DNA of 64,000 bases from Plantimonas leprariae (GTDB taxonomy: Bacteria > Pseudomonadota > Alphaproteobacteria > Rhizobiales > Rhizobiaceae). The position numbers and the translations under genes were made by a program. Where the stretch lies: assembly GCF_008802405.1 (NCBI RefSeq), contig NZ_VZDO01000014.1, positions 62,001 through 126,000 of the forward strand, read 5' to 3'. Under the pieces are notes generated by a model. That model was given only the letters and a program-made list of their open reading frames with translations. It was not told the DNA's origin and made no database searches. Positions 24,950 to 32,620 of this stretch are shown here, one piece after another; the first letter of the stretch is position 1; the number at the start of each line of letters is the position of its first letter.

Positions 24950-27685
24950 CTAATCGAACGCCGATTCTAGTTGTTGATCGCTGGCTGCCAGCGATTGGCC
25001 GTTCGCCCATCGCCTCGCCTCACGTGCGGCCTGCAGGCGCTGCTGGCTTTCTTCCCGGGCCGCCCGCACGCGCTTCGCATGTTCGGGGAAGAGTGCGTGG
25101 ATCGTCGGGTTGATGTCCCAGATGTCCTTGTCGCTCGGATCCTTCCGGGGGCGTGCCTTGACCCAGTTCGCCGTCTCGAGATCCAGCATCGCGGCGATCA
25201 GCTTCTTGTGGCCGCGCATGCCGCGGAAGCTCTTCTGCGCGTCGTAGATCTTCCGCTTGTCGACGTGTGAGAGTTCGGGATGCGCTAGAAGGAACTCGGC
25301 GATCCATTCGGCCTCCGAAGCGATGTCGCTCCGGCCGACGTACTCGCGGTAGAATTCGAGGCTGTGCCGCATCAGGAAGGCTGCGAAGGTGATCGCCCTC
25401 TCGACCGTCGCGACCGACACGACGTCTCTGACGTCGACCCCGCCGGACCGTTCCACCTGTTCGATGCAATGGAAGGTCAGGATCAACCGGGCGACGAACT
25501 TGCCGTATTTCTCGACGTGCCCCTGCAGCGTCGGACTCGTGCCGAAAAGCCATTTCAGCGACCGGAGGCGCTCGAGGCCTGCTTCCCTCAGACGGGCCGC
25601 CTCGGGGCTCAATCTGATCGTGGCGCCGCGGTCGTGCTCCATTGTCGCGAGGCCTCGCACGACGCGCGCGTACCGCTGGCAAGCGGCGGCGTCCGGCGCC
25701 TCGTCCAGGCCGGTGCGCTCGCGCCGGTCGTGCACGACGAAGAGGAAGCGCTGTAGGAAGCCGTCGCCGGCCAAGCCGTTGGCGAGCTCGCCGATCTTGT
25801 CGGGCTGGCTGCTGGCGACGATGCCGAGAAGCGCGCTCTCAGCGTAGAGCGTTCCGCCGCCGACCCGGTCCATCATCGCGTCGCCGCCGTCGAAGAAGCG
25901 CAGCATCAGTGCCCGGTCGCCGTCGCCGGAGCGTTTGTAGGCGCCGATGTTGCCGAGGGCCCCGACGAGCTCGTCCGTCGTGTTCAGGAGGCCGCGCGGG
26001 TTGTCGGCGAAGATCCGCAGCGCCTTCTCGCTCGTGTAGTTGTCGATCACGATGCGGCGGAACGTCGGCTCCGGTCCTGGATCGACGGCGTCCTTCTTTC
26101 GGCGCCGGAAAGCCTCGGCCGCTTTCGACCAGTCGTCGTGCAGCGGCTTCCAGAGCTTCCGGTTGGCCGTCTCGAGATCACGAAGCGGCTTCGACGCCTC
26201 GCTGATGATCGCGGACTTCGTCGAGCCGGGCGGCGCAATCAGCGTGACCCAAAGGCTGGCGGGTTCGGTCCAGCCGGTATCGAACTGTCGGACCTGCAGG
26301 CGAATCGAGTTGCCGATCGCCGATGCCGCGACGGCGATCGCCGAGGCGGCCGCGAAGGCTTCGCTGACGCCCTTGCGACGCGCTTCGGTCCGCACCCAAG
26401 CAGCGATCGACGCGGGAAGGGCGTCGGCGGGCGGAGTGCCGAGCTCGGCCGGATCGCCGTGGCCGAAGATGTCGATGACCTCGGACAGGCGGGGCGTCGG
26501 GTCGGTCTTGCCATTGACCGGTTCGGTAGCAGCAGCTCGAACGGCTATCGCTTCGTCGAACCAGCGAGCCACAAGCCGCCCGGCTGCAGCCTCTCGGCCC
26601 GCTTCGCCGCCATGATCGCGCGACTTGTCGAAGATCCACGCCGCACCGATCTCGTGCGGGCTGCGGAACGAAGCCCATTCCTTGTCCCAGACGTCCGGAT
26701 CGTAGTCGCCGCCCTCCCAGCGCTCGCCCCATTCGTGGAACATCTCGCGGCCGGCGTCGGGATCGTTCGCGCTGGCGGCGTGGAGCGCCATGCCGACGCG
26801 GATCATGTCGGCCCGGCGTGGGAACAGCGCCGTTGTGTTCGGTAGAGCCCGCATCGCCTTCTCGAGCTCTGCGACGTCGCCGACGAGATCGGCCTGCGCG
26901 ACGACCTCGGCGCTGCGTGTCGTCGCCCCAAGCGGCGGCACCGCGGCGCGCAGATCTTCGGGATCGTAGGACCGGGCCGTTGGATGCGTGATGCGCGCCA
27001 AGCGCGGAATCCGGCCCTTCGCGATCTTCTCCGCAGTCGGGACGTTCAGCGTGCCGGGAAGCCGCATGATGCGGTCGATGTTCTGGACGGCGTCGCCGCC
27101 TAGCTCCCTCGCTAGGCCGCGCCCTTGCGCTTCGGCCCATGCGATATACTCGGCCGGATCAAGCTTGCGGCTGAGCCGCCAGACGAACTGCGCGCCGCCC
27201 CCCGTGTCGATCGTGACGGTCGGCGCCCAGTCAGCACACTGCAGAACTTCTGCCTTCGCGGCGATCTCGCGCCGCTCGTCGTCGAGCGGCTTCGCGCCAC
27301 GCGGGTCCACGTCGGCGACGATGGCGCGGAGTGCGGCGATGTCGCGTTTCGTCAGCTTGTCGTCGGGTGCGCCGGCCGCCGGCTCGTTGACGCTGTAGTA
27401 GATGTTCCAGCGCCCGGCGCGCTCTTCGATCCAGTCGCTGATCGCGTTCCAGTCGTTCGGCTCGAACGTCCTACCTACGACGCGCTTCGTTTCCGGGTGA
27501 ATGGCGACGAGGTTGTGCCGGCCGTTCGCGTCGAGCGTTTCGAGAAACGAGATCGCCGCATCGGACGCGAAACCCTCGGCTGTTGCGGGGACCTCAACGA
27601 TCTTAGGGACGCTGGCGACGAAATATCGATCGCGAACGACCGCCCACGGATTGTTAGTGTCAAGCGAAGACGCTATATTTCCCAC
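24950..27685 (-). CDS. Primase-helicase (AEP-like primase, PriCT and DUF3987 ATPase)
   Basis: 911 residues from a GTG. The N-terminal third carries a primase-polymerase-like region: IVADVDPRGAKPL with the acidic pair, then TIDTGGGAQFVWRLSRKL. A PriCT-like helical domain follows at about 260-360 (RRADMIRVGMALHAASANDP, WASFRSPHEIGAAWIF). The C-terminal DUF3987-type ATPase (about 420-820) has the P-loop variant APPGSTKSAI. It would start and drive replication of the excised element, as in satellites and plasmids. It lies between the AlpA-like gene and the HNH/AP2 gene in one leftward operon. Confidence 0.86.
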   Translation of the reverse strand: MGNIASSLDTNNPWAVVRDRYFVASVPKIVEVPATAEGFASDAAISFLETLDANGRHNLVAIHPETKRVVGRTFEPNDWNAISDWIEERAGRWNIYYSVNEPAAGAPDDKLTKRDIAALRAIVADVDPRGAKPLDDERREIAAKAEVLQCADWAPTVTIDTGGGAQFVWRLSRKLDPAEYIAWAEAQGRGLARELGGDAVQNIDRIMRLPGTLNVPTAEKIAKGRIPRLARITHPTARSYDPEDLRAAVPPLGATTRSAEVVAQADLVGDVAELEKAMRALPNTTALFPRRADMIRVGMALHAASANDPDAGREMFHEWGERWEGGDYDPDVWDKEWASFRSPHEIGAAWIFDKSRDHGGEAGREAAAGRLVARWFDEAIAVRAAATEPVNGKTDPTPRLSEVIDIFGHGDPAELGTPPADALPASIAAWVRTEARRKGVSEAFAAASAIAVAASAIGNSIRLQVRQFDTGWTEPASLWVTLIAPPGSTKSAIISEASKPLRDLETANRKLWKPLHDDWSKAAEAFRRRKKDAVDPGPEPTFRRIVIDNYTSEKALRIFADNPRGLLNTTDELVGALGNIGAYKRSGDGDRALMLRFFDGGDAMMDRVGGGTLYAESALLGIVASSQPDKIGELANGLAGDGFLQRFLFVVHDRRERTGLDEAPDAAACQRYARVVRGLATMEHDRGATIRLSPEAARLREAGLERLRSLKWLFGTSPTLQGHVEKYGKFVARLILTFHCIEQVERSGGVDVRDVVSVATVERAITFAAFLMRHSLEFYREYVGRSDIASEAEWIAEFLLAHPELSHVDKRKIYDAQKSFRGMRGHKKLIAAMLDLETANWVKARPRKDPSDKDIWDINPTIHALFPEHAKRVRAAREESQQRLQAAREARRWANGQSLAASDQQLESAFD

Positions 27686-27769
27686 GAGAAAGCATCCCGA
27701 CGGCGTTTCCGGTGTCTGCCAAGATCCCCGGGGCGCCGTTTTCTTTTGGAGAGAACGGAAGGGCGGAGC

Positions 27770-28093
27770 TCAGTCGGCCCAGGCAGCGCGGGAACGCTCG
27801 GCCCGGGCGGCGACGGCCTTCCCGTTCCGATCCGACGGCGTCCACGCCTCGGCCCCGTCCAGCGCCGCGGCGAGGCTGGACGTCTCGGCCATCGTGCGGC
27901 CGGCGAATTTCCGAAGCTTGAGCTTGCCGCGCTGCGCCATGAGGTAGAGCGACGCCTGCGAGACGCCGGCGATGCCGGCTGCCTCCTGCATCGTCAAAAG
28001 CGGGCGCTCCCGCCACGGGACGGCGGACGAGTTGTGGGAAGGCGCCGAGGACGTGTCGGCGGACTGGGTCTGGGCTGCGGTTCGGGTCGACAT
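27770..28093 (-). CDS. AlpA/excisionase-like helix-turn-helix protein
   Basis: 107 residues from the ATG at 28093 (a TTG at 28135 is in frame). A disordered Ser/Thr-rich leader is followed by the winged-helix motif PLLTMQEAAGIAGVSQASLYLMAQRGKLKL, where only the first part is needed to recognise the HTH_17/AlpA type, and a helical C terminus. Such proteins are excisionases or activators that switch on element replication. It is the first gene of the primase operon. Confidence 0.72.
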   Translation of the reverse strand: MSTRTAAQTQSADTSSAPSHNSSAVPWRERPLLTMQEAAGIAGVSQASLYLMAQRGKLKLRKFAGRTMAETSSLAAALDGAEAWTPSDRNGKAVAARAERSRAAWAD

Positions 28094-28256
28094 GACGAAA
28101 TCCTGAGAGGCGAGCGCGCCGAAGCGATCACGCAAGGTGTCATCGTTAGATCATCGGCCCTCCAGCCCTCCGTTTTCCCAGTTCTCGATTGGAATATGCT
28201 TCGCTGCGTCGTCTGCGTCAAGCGATACCCTTAATTTTTATTTTAGATCGCAAGTT

Positions 28257-28275
28257 GTACCACAAACGACATACA
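28257..28275 (-). repeat. Right copy of the 19-bp inverted repeat
   Basis: Reads GTACCACAAACGACATACA on the + strand, the inverse of 22067-22085 with one mismatch. It lies in the divergent region between the AlpA-like gene and the gene at 28348, within locally AT-rich DNA. Confidence 0.7.
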
Positions 28276-28347
28276 AACGTTGCTTGCCGGTTGGCGGTAA
28301 CGAGGGCGGCGATATCGTCTGGATCGCGGACTTCGCCATGACCTGGC

Positions 28348-28929
28348 ATGATGACGGAAACGAAGCAGGAGCCCGACATGCCCGATCCGCAGTTCTCCGC
28401 CGAGGAGATGGAAAAGGTCCGCCATATCGCGGAGCGGCATGGGTTCGGCGAGGACGCCGGCCGCGTCATGGCGCTGGCGATCGCCGCTGGCGGCGGCTCG
28501 ATGGCGCAGTTCAACCACCCCGAACTCGGCGGCATGGGGCAGTGGACGCGCGGCGGCATGCTGATGATCGGTGCGATGTTCGACGACGCGCTGAAGGCGC
28601 GCGTCCGGGCGCTCGCCGATGCACTGGCCGATGCGACGACAACAGGTGATTTGCCTGATCGCCCCGCCGGCGAATCCTCCGCTACCCGCGGCGACTGGTG
28701 GCCGAGCGAACTCGGGCGGCCGGCGTCGAGCGGCGCGCAGGACGGTTGCCGCTATGCCGTGTTCCCGAACCTGCGGCGCCTGGCTGTCGAGCGGGACGGG
28801 CGAACGAGCGTCTACGACACGGGCGACCATCGGATCGGCGGCGCCTCGCAGCAGCAAGGCTCCGGATCAGATCTGAGTTTTACCGGTCAGTACGGTACTG
28901 TGCGGCTCGAAGATCTCCCGATCGTTTGA
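28348..28929 (+). CDS. Hypothetical protein with SHOCT-like N terminus
   Basis: 193 residues (a later ATG at 28378, MPDPQF, is also possible). The N-terminal 70 residues are helical with SAEEMEKVRHIAERHGFGED, and the body includes GGGSMAQFNHPELGGMGQW and a C-terminal beta-rich piece (GSDLSFTGQYGTVRLEDLP). I recognise the QFNHPELGGMGQW type motif from unnamed rhizobial proteins but know no function. It is divergent from the primase operon. Confidence 0.7.
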   Translation: MMTETKQEPDMPDPQFSAEEMEKVRHIAERHGFGEDAGRVMALAIAAGGGSMAQFNHPELGGMGQWTRGGMLMIGAMFDDALKARVRALADALADATTTGDLPDRPAGESSATRGDWWPSELGRPASSGAQDGCRYAVFPNLRRLAVERDGRTSVYDTGDHRIGGASQQQGSGSDLSFTGQYGTVRLEDLPIV

Positions 28930-28989
28930 GCGTCTGACGTCGGGCCACTGCGGCTCAGGAAGTCTGCCGGCGGTGGCCACCGCTTCCGT

Positions 28990-30012
28990 CTACGCAGCCC
29001 GGTCGCGGGCAGTCACCCCCGGAGACGTCGTCGTCGGCAACCCGGTCGCCGAGGCCGTCGTTCGCGCCCTGAATTGCACTGGCGGCGCTCCGATGATGCG
29101 CTTGAAGGCACGGCTGAACGTCGCCTCGGACTCGAACCCAAGCCGGCGAGCTGCTTCGGACACCCGCACACCATCGCGCGACAGCCATTGCCGAGCCTGA
29201 TGCATCCGCACCTGCGCGACGTATCGCGCGGGCGACTCGCCGACAACGGCCGCGAACTTGGCCGCAAACCCAGAGCGCGACGCGCCCATCAGCTTCGCCA
29301 GTTCCGTAACGGTCCAGTCCCGCTCCGGCGCCGCGTGGACCGCGGCGATGACGCGGCCGAGATCGGGATCGCGCATCGCCGCGATCCAACCCGTCGCGTC
29401 GCCGCAGCCATGCTCGATCCAGGCCCGGATGATCTTCGCGGCGAGGACGTCGGCGAGCCTTGCGAGGATGCCGCCGGCCCCGATGCGGCTGAGGCACATC
29501 TCCGCGTTCATCGCCTCCAGGAGATGCGGGATGGCCGGTTCCTTCAGCAGCATCTCGTCCGCCCGCATGATCTCCGGCATCATGCGGAGCAGCGGATGCA
29601 GCGGATCCAGGCTGACCCGCATCGAGCCGCAGAACAGGACCGTGGCGTCGCTGTCGCTCCCGGACTGGAAGTCGAACACGTCGTCGCAGATGCGGTGGCA
29701 CTCCCAACGCGGAAACAGCTGCAGCGGCACGTCGGGAGCGCTGGCGAGGGCATGCTCGGCACCTCGCGGAACTAACATCGCGTCGCCTTGCCTCAATTGG
29801 ATCCACGCTCCGTCGGAAGCGCGCAGCCAACATCCTGCCTGCGCGACGAAATGAAAGCGCGTCTCTGCCTCCTGGGCGGCGAAGAGGTAGCCCCAGTCGC
29901 CGGCCATCCGGCAGCGGCCGTATTCGACGCCCTCGAAACGAAGGCCGCGAAGGATGGCGGTCAGCGGATCGGCGGGCGAGAGCTCTGGGAAGTCGGAGGA
30001 AACGTCAAGCAT
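28990..30012 (-). CDS. AraC-family regulator with cupin domain
   Basis: 340 residues from the ATG at 30012. The N-terminal cupin-type ligand domain (about 20-190) includes FVAQAGCWLRASDG and MLVPRGAEHAL. The C-terminal double helix-turn-helix (about 225-320) has WTVTELAKLMGASRSGFAAKF and the second HTH RVSEAARRLGFESEATFSRA. It likely senses a small compound and controls the divergent MFS gene, whose start is about 70 bases away. Confidence 0.9.
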   Translation of the reverse strand: MLDVSSDFPELSPADPLTAILRGLRFEGVEYGRCRMAGDWGYLFAAQEAETRFHFVAQAGCWLRASDGAWIQLRQGDAMLVPRGAEHALASAPDVPLQLFPRWECHRICDDVFDFQSGSDSDATVLFCGSMRVSLDPLHPLLRMMPEIMRADEMLLKEPAIPHLLEAMNAEMCLSRIGAGGILARLADVLAAKIIRAWIEHGCGDATGWIAAMRDPDLGRVIAAVHAAPERDWTVTELAKLMGASRSGFAAKFAAVVGESPARYVAQVRMHQARQWLSRDGVRVSEAARRLGFESEATFSRAFKRIIGAPPVQFRARTTASATGLPTTTSPGVTARDRAA

Positions 30013-30085
30013 TTCGGCTTTTACAGCATGGATACTCCAAGCCGACAAGGCCATCTTCGCGCTCCCTACGACCGGAGTTGCGAAC

Positions 30086-31306
30086 GTGACGGATTGTGCC
30101 TGCTCTTCCGAGGGCGCTTCATACGCCTCGATTGAAGGTTCGGAGGCCGGCCGCGCCAACTGGCCGGCGGTCGCCTCGCTGTCTTTCGGCGTGTTCGGTC
30201 TCGTGACGGCCGAGTTCCTGCCGGCCAGCCTCTTGACGCCCATGGCGCTCGACCTTGGCGTCAGCGACGGCGCAGCGGGCCAAGCGGTTACGGCAACCGC
30301 GGTGGTAGCGGCGATCGCCGGGCCGGCGGTTGTCATTGGCACCGGGCGCATAGATCGCCGGTTCGTGGTCTGGGCGCTGAGCGCGTTGCTCGTCGCGTCG
30401 AACCTTGTCGCGGCGCTGTCGACCAACGTCGCCATGCTGCTCGTCGCCCGGATGGGGCTCGGTATCGCGCTCGGCGGCTTCTGGTCGCTGGCGGCGGCGC
30501 TGGCGCTGCGGCTGGTGCCGGCACCGCTTCTGCCCCGAGCGATGGCGCTGATCTTTACGGGTGTCTCGATCGCGACCGTCTGCGCCGCGCCGCTCGGCGC
30601 CTACCTCAGCAGTCTCTGGGGCTGGCGGCTGACCTTTGCCGCGGCGGCCGGCTGTGGAGTGCTGGCGCTCCTCGCGCAACTTCTCAGCATGCCGAAGCTG
30701 CCGCCGGCCGCCGCGCCCGGCCTCGGCAGCTTCGCCGCCGTCCTGAAGCGTCCGACGATACTGCTCGGCCTCGTGACCGTTCTTCTCGTCGTGTCCGCCC
30801 ATTTCGCCGGCTTCACCTACATGCGGCCGTTCCTCGAGCGGGTGTCGAGGCTGGACGTCGCCGGCCTTTCGCTGGCGCTCCTCGCTTTCGGCGTCGGTGG
30901 GTTCTTCGGCAACATCGCGGGCGGCGCGCTGTCGGAGCGCAGCGGTTCGCTGGCGGTGGGTATCGCATCGCTGCTGATCGCGGTCGCGGCCGCCGCCCTT
31001 TTCGTCGCCGGCGCGTCGGAAGCGCTGGCCTATGCCGCGACGGCCGCCTGGGGCTTCGCCTTCGGCGCGTTCCCGGTCTCGATTTCGGCCTGGAACACGA
31101 AGGCCGCCGCGGATCATGCGGAAAGCGCCGGCGCGCTGCTACTCGTCGCGTTCCAGATCGCGATCGCCGCCGGGGCCGTCATCGGCGGCGTCTTGGTCGA
31201 CGCCGCCGGACCGAGCACGGTCATCGGCTACGCCGCGATTGCCGCCGCCGCCGGCTCAATGCTGATCCTTGGGCTGGCACCTATCGTGCGGCGCAACCGA
31301 GGATAA
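30086..31306 (+). CDS. MFS efflux transporter (DHA1-like)
   Basis: About 406 residues from a probable GTG at 30086; upstream in-frame codons would overlap the divergent araC-type start, so the longer ORF is unlikely. Twelve hydrophobic helices are visible, with motif A-like GTGRIDRRFVVW between helices 2 and 3 and motif C-like VSIATVCAAPLGAYLSS. The family (arabinose-efflux permease type) expels sugars or drugs by proton antiport. Regulation by the divergent AraC protein is expected. Confidence 0.88.
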   Translation: MTDCACSSEGASYASIEGSEAGRANWPAVASLSFGVFGLVTAEFLPASLLTPMALDLGVSDGAAGQAVTATAVVAAIAGPAVVIGTGRIDRRFVVWALSALLVASNLVAALSTNVAMLLVARMGLGIALGGFWSLAAALALRLVPAPLLPRAMALIFTGVSIATVCAAPLGAYLSSLWGWRLTFAAAAGCGVLALLAQLLSMPKLPPAAAPGLGSFAAVLKRPTILLGLVTVLLVVSAHFAGFTYMRPFLERVSRLDVAGLSLALLAFGVGGFFGNIAGGALSERSGSLAVGIASLLIAVAAAALFVAGASEALAYAATAAWGFAFGAFPVSISAWNTKAAADHAESAGALLLVAFQIAIAAGAVIGGVLVDAAGPSTVIGYAAIAAAAGSMLILGLAPIVRRNRG

Positions 31307-31691
31307 TCCTAAACTCTCCGCTCGCAACTTCTGAGCCGTTCCACTTGGATTGCCGCTACTGCCCGGCCGCTTCGGCCGGCGGCGAGTGCGCTTTCGAGTT
31401 CGCTGGCCCGTGTTGCATATGTTCGTTTTGGAATGCATCGGGAATCGGCAGAATTTCTGACGTCCCCAATATCAGCACGAGCAAAAAGAGACGGCTGTTC
31501 CCGCGGGGGACTCGGATCCCTTTCAGAGTCAAGTAACCGCTCGTAAGCCATCCACAGGATCGGAGGAATATCCACTTTTTTACTTCCGGAACGACTCGTG
31601 AGCGAGTCCATTCGATTCACCGGCGGGCGCGAGCGACTCATCGCCGAGTCCTCGCGTCGCGGTTTGCAAGTATCGTGTACGGGAGTTTCCG
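31307..31691. other. Intergenic region before ku
   Basis: 385 bases without a supported gene. A GGCCG-CTT-CGGCC hairpin at about 31359-31374 could terminate the MFS transcript. The remainder likely holds the ku-ligD promoter; no clear hexamers are seen. Confidence 0.45.
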
Positions 31692-32615
31692 ATGCCGGCT
31701 CGGCCGACCTGGAAGGGTTACTTGAAGCTGTCGCTCGTGTCCTGCGCGGTTGGGCTCTATCCAGCGACGACATCGACCGCCCGCGTCGCCTTCCACACGA
31801 TCAACAAGGCCACCGGCAACCGGGTGAAGCGGCAGTTCATTGATGCCGAGAGCGGCGAGGTGGTCGACAAGGACGAGCAGGCGAAAGGCTTCGAGGTCGG
31901 CAAGGGCTCGTTCGTCGTGGTCGAGGACAAGGAACTCGACGCGATCAAGATCGAGTCGACCCACACGATCTCGATCGAGAGCTTCGTGCCACGCGAGCAG
32001 GTGGACGAGCGCTACCTCGACGCGCCGTACTACCTGGCGCCCGAGGACAAGGTCGCGCAGGAAGCCTTCGCGGTGATCCGCAACGCCATGCAGGAGAAGG
32101 GCAAGGCCGGCGTCGCCCGGATCGTCCTGTCGAACCGCGAGCGCATGGTGCTGCTCGATCCGCACGGGAAGGGCGTCCTCGCCACCGTCCTGCGCTATCC
32201 GTACGAGATCCGCCCCGACGAGGCGTTCTTCGAGAACCTGCCGGACGTCGAGCTGCCGCGGGAGATGCGTGAACTCGCTGTCCACATCATCGACAAGAAG
32301 GCCGGCGACTTCGACCCGACCGCGTTCGAGGACCGCTACGAGCAGGCGGTCCTCGATCTCGTCGCCTCGAAGCAGAAAGGCAAGGCGCCGAAGGTCGGCA
32401 AGGTCCGCGAGAACTCGTCGAACGTCGTCAGCCTGATGGACGCATTGAAGAAGAGCATCGCCGCGGAAGGCGGCAAGGGGGGCGCGACGAAGACTGGCGG
32501 CAAGTCTGCCGCGTCGAAGAAGCAGTCGGCGTCCTCCGCCCCCGCAAAGTCGAAACGCTCGGCGAAGGCATCGACGCCGAAGAAGACCGAGGCGCCGCTG
32601 CGTAAGGCGAGCTGA
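31692..32615 (+). CDS. ku: Non-homologous end-joining protein Ku
   Basis: 307 residues. The conserved bacterial Ku start is WKGYLKLSLVSCAVGLYPA, followed by KRQFIDAESGEVVDKDEQ, FVPREQVDERYLDAPYYLAP and the core VARIVLSNRERMVLLDP. The Lys/Ala/Ser-rich C-terminal extension (about 255-307) is typical of Ku proteins that recruit LigD and bind DNA. It forms a ring on broken DNA ends and works with the LigD encoded 5 bases downstream. The pair lies on the island, so repair capacity is mobile cargo. Confidence 0.96.
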   Translation: MPARPTWKGYLKLSLVSCAVGLYPATTSTARVAFHTINKATGNRVKRQFIDAESGEVVDKDEQAKGFEVGKGSFVVVEDKELDAIKIESTHTISIESFVPREQVDERYLDAPYYLAPEDKVAQEAFAVIRNAMQEKGKAGVARIVLSNRERMVLLDPHGKGVLATVLRYPYEIRPDEAFFENLPDVELPREMRELAVHIIDKKAGDFDPTAFEDRYEQAVLDLVASKQKGKAPKVGKVRENSSNVVSLMDALKKSIAAEGGKGGATKTGGKSAASKKQSASSAPAKSKRSAKASTPKKTEAPLRKAS

Positions 32616-32620
32616 TCGCC

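Noticed and set aside
22067-28275. Insertion sequence with terminal inverted repeats
   Set aside because: There is no DDE transposase, the repeats are not at abrupt ends, and no target duplication is visible beside them.
28990-30435. 481-codon version of the AraC gene
   Set aside because: The first 140 codons lie opposite the MFS gene and lack domain content; the ATG at 30012 gives the normal length.
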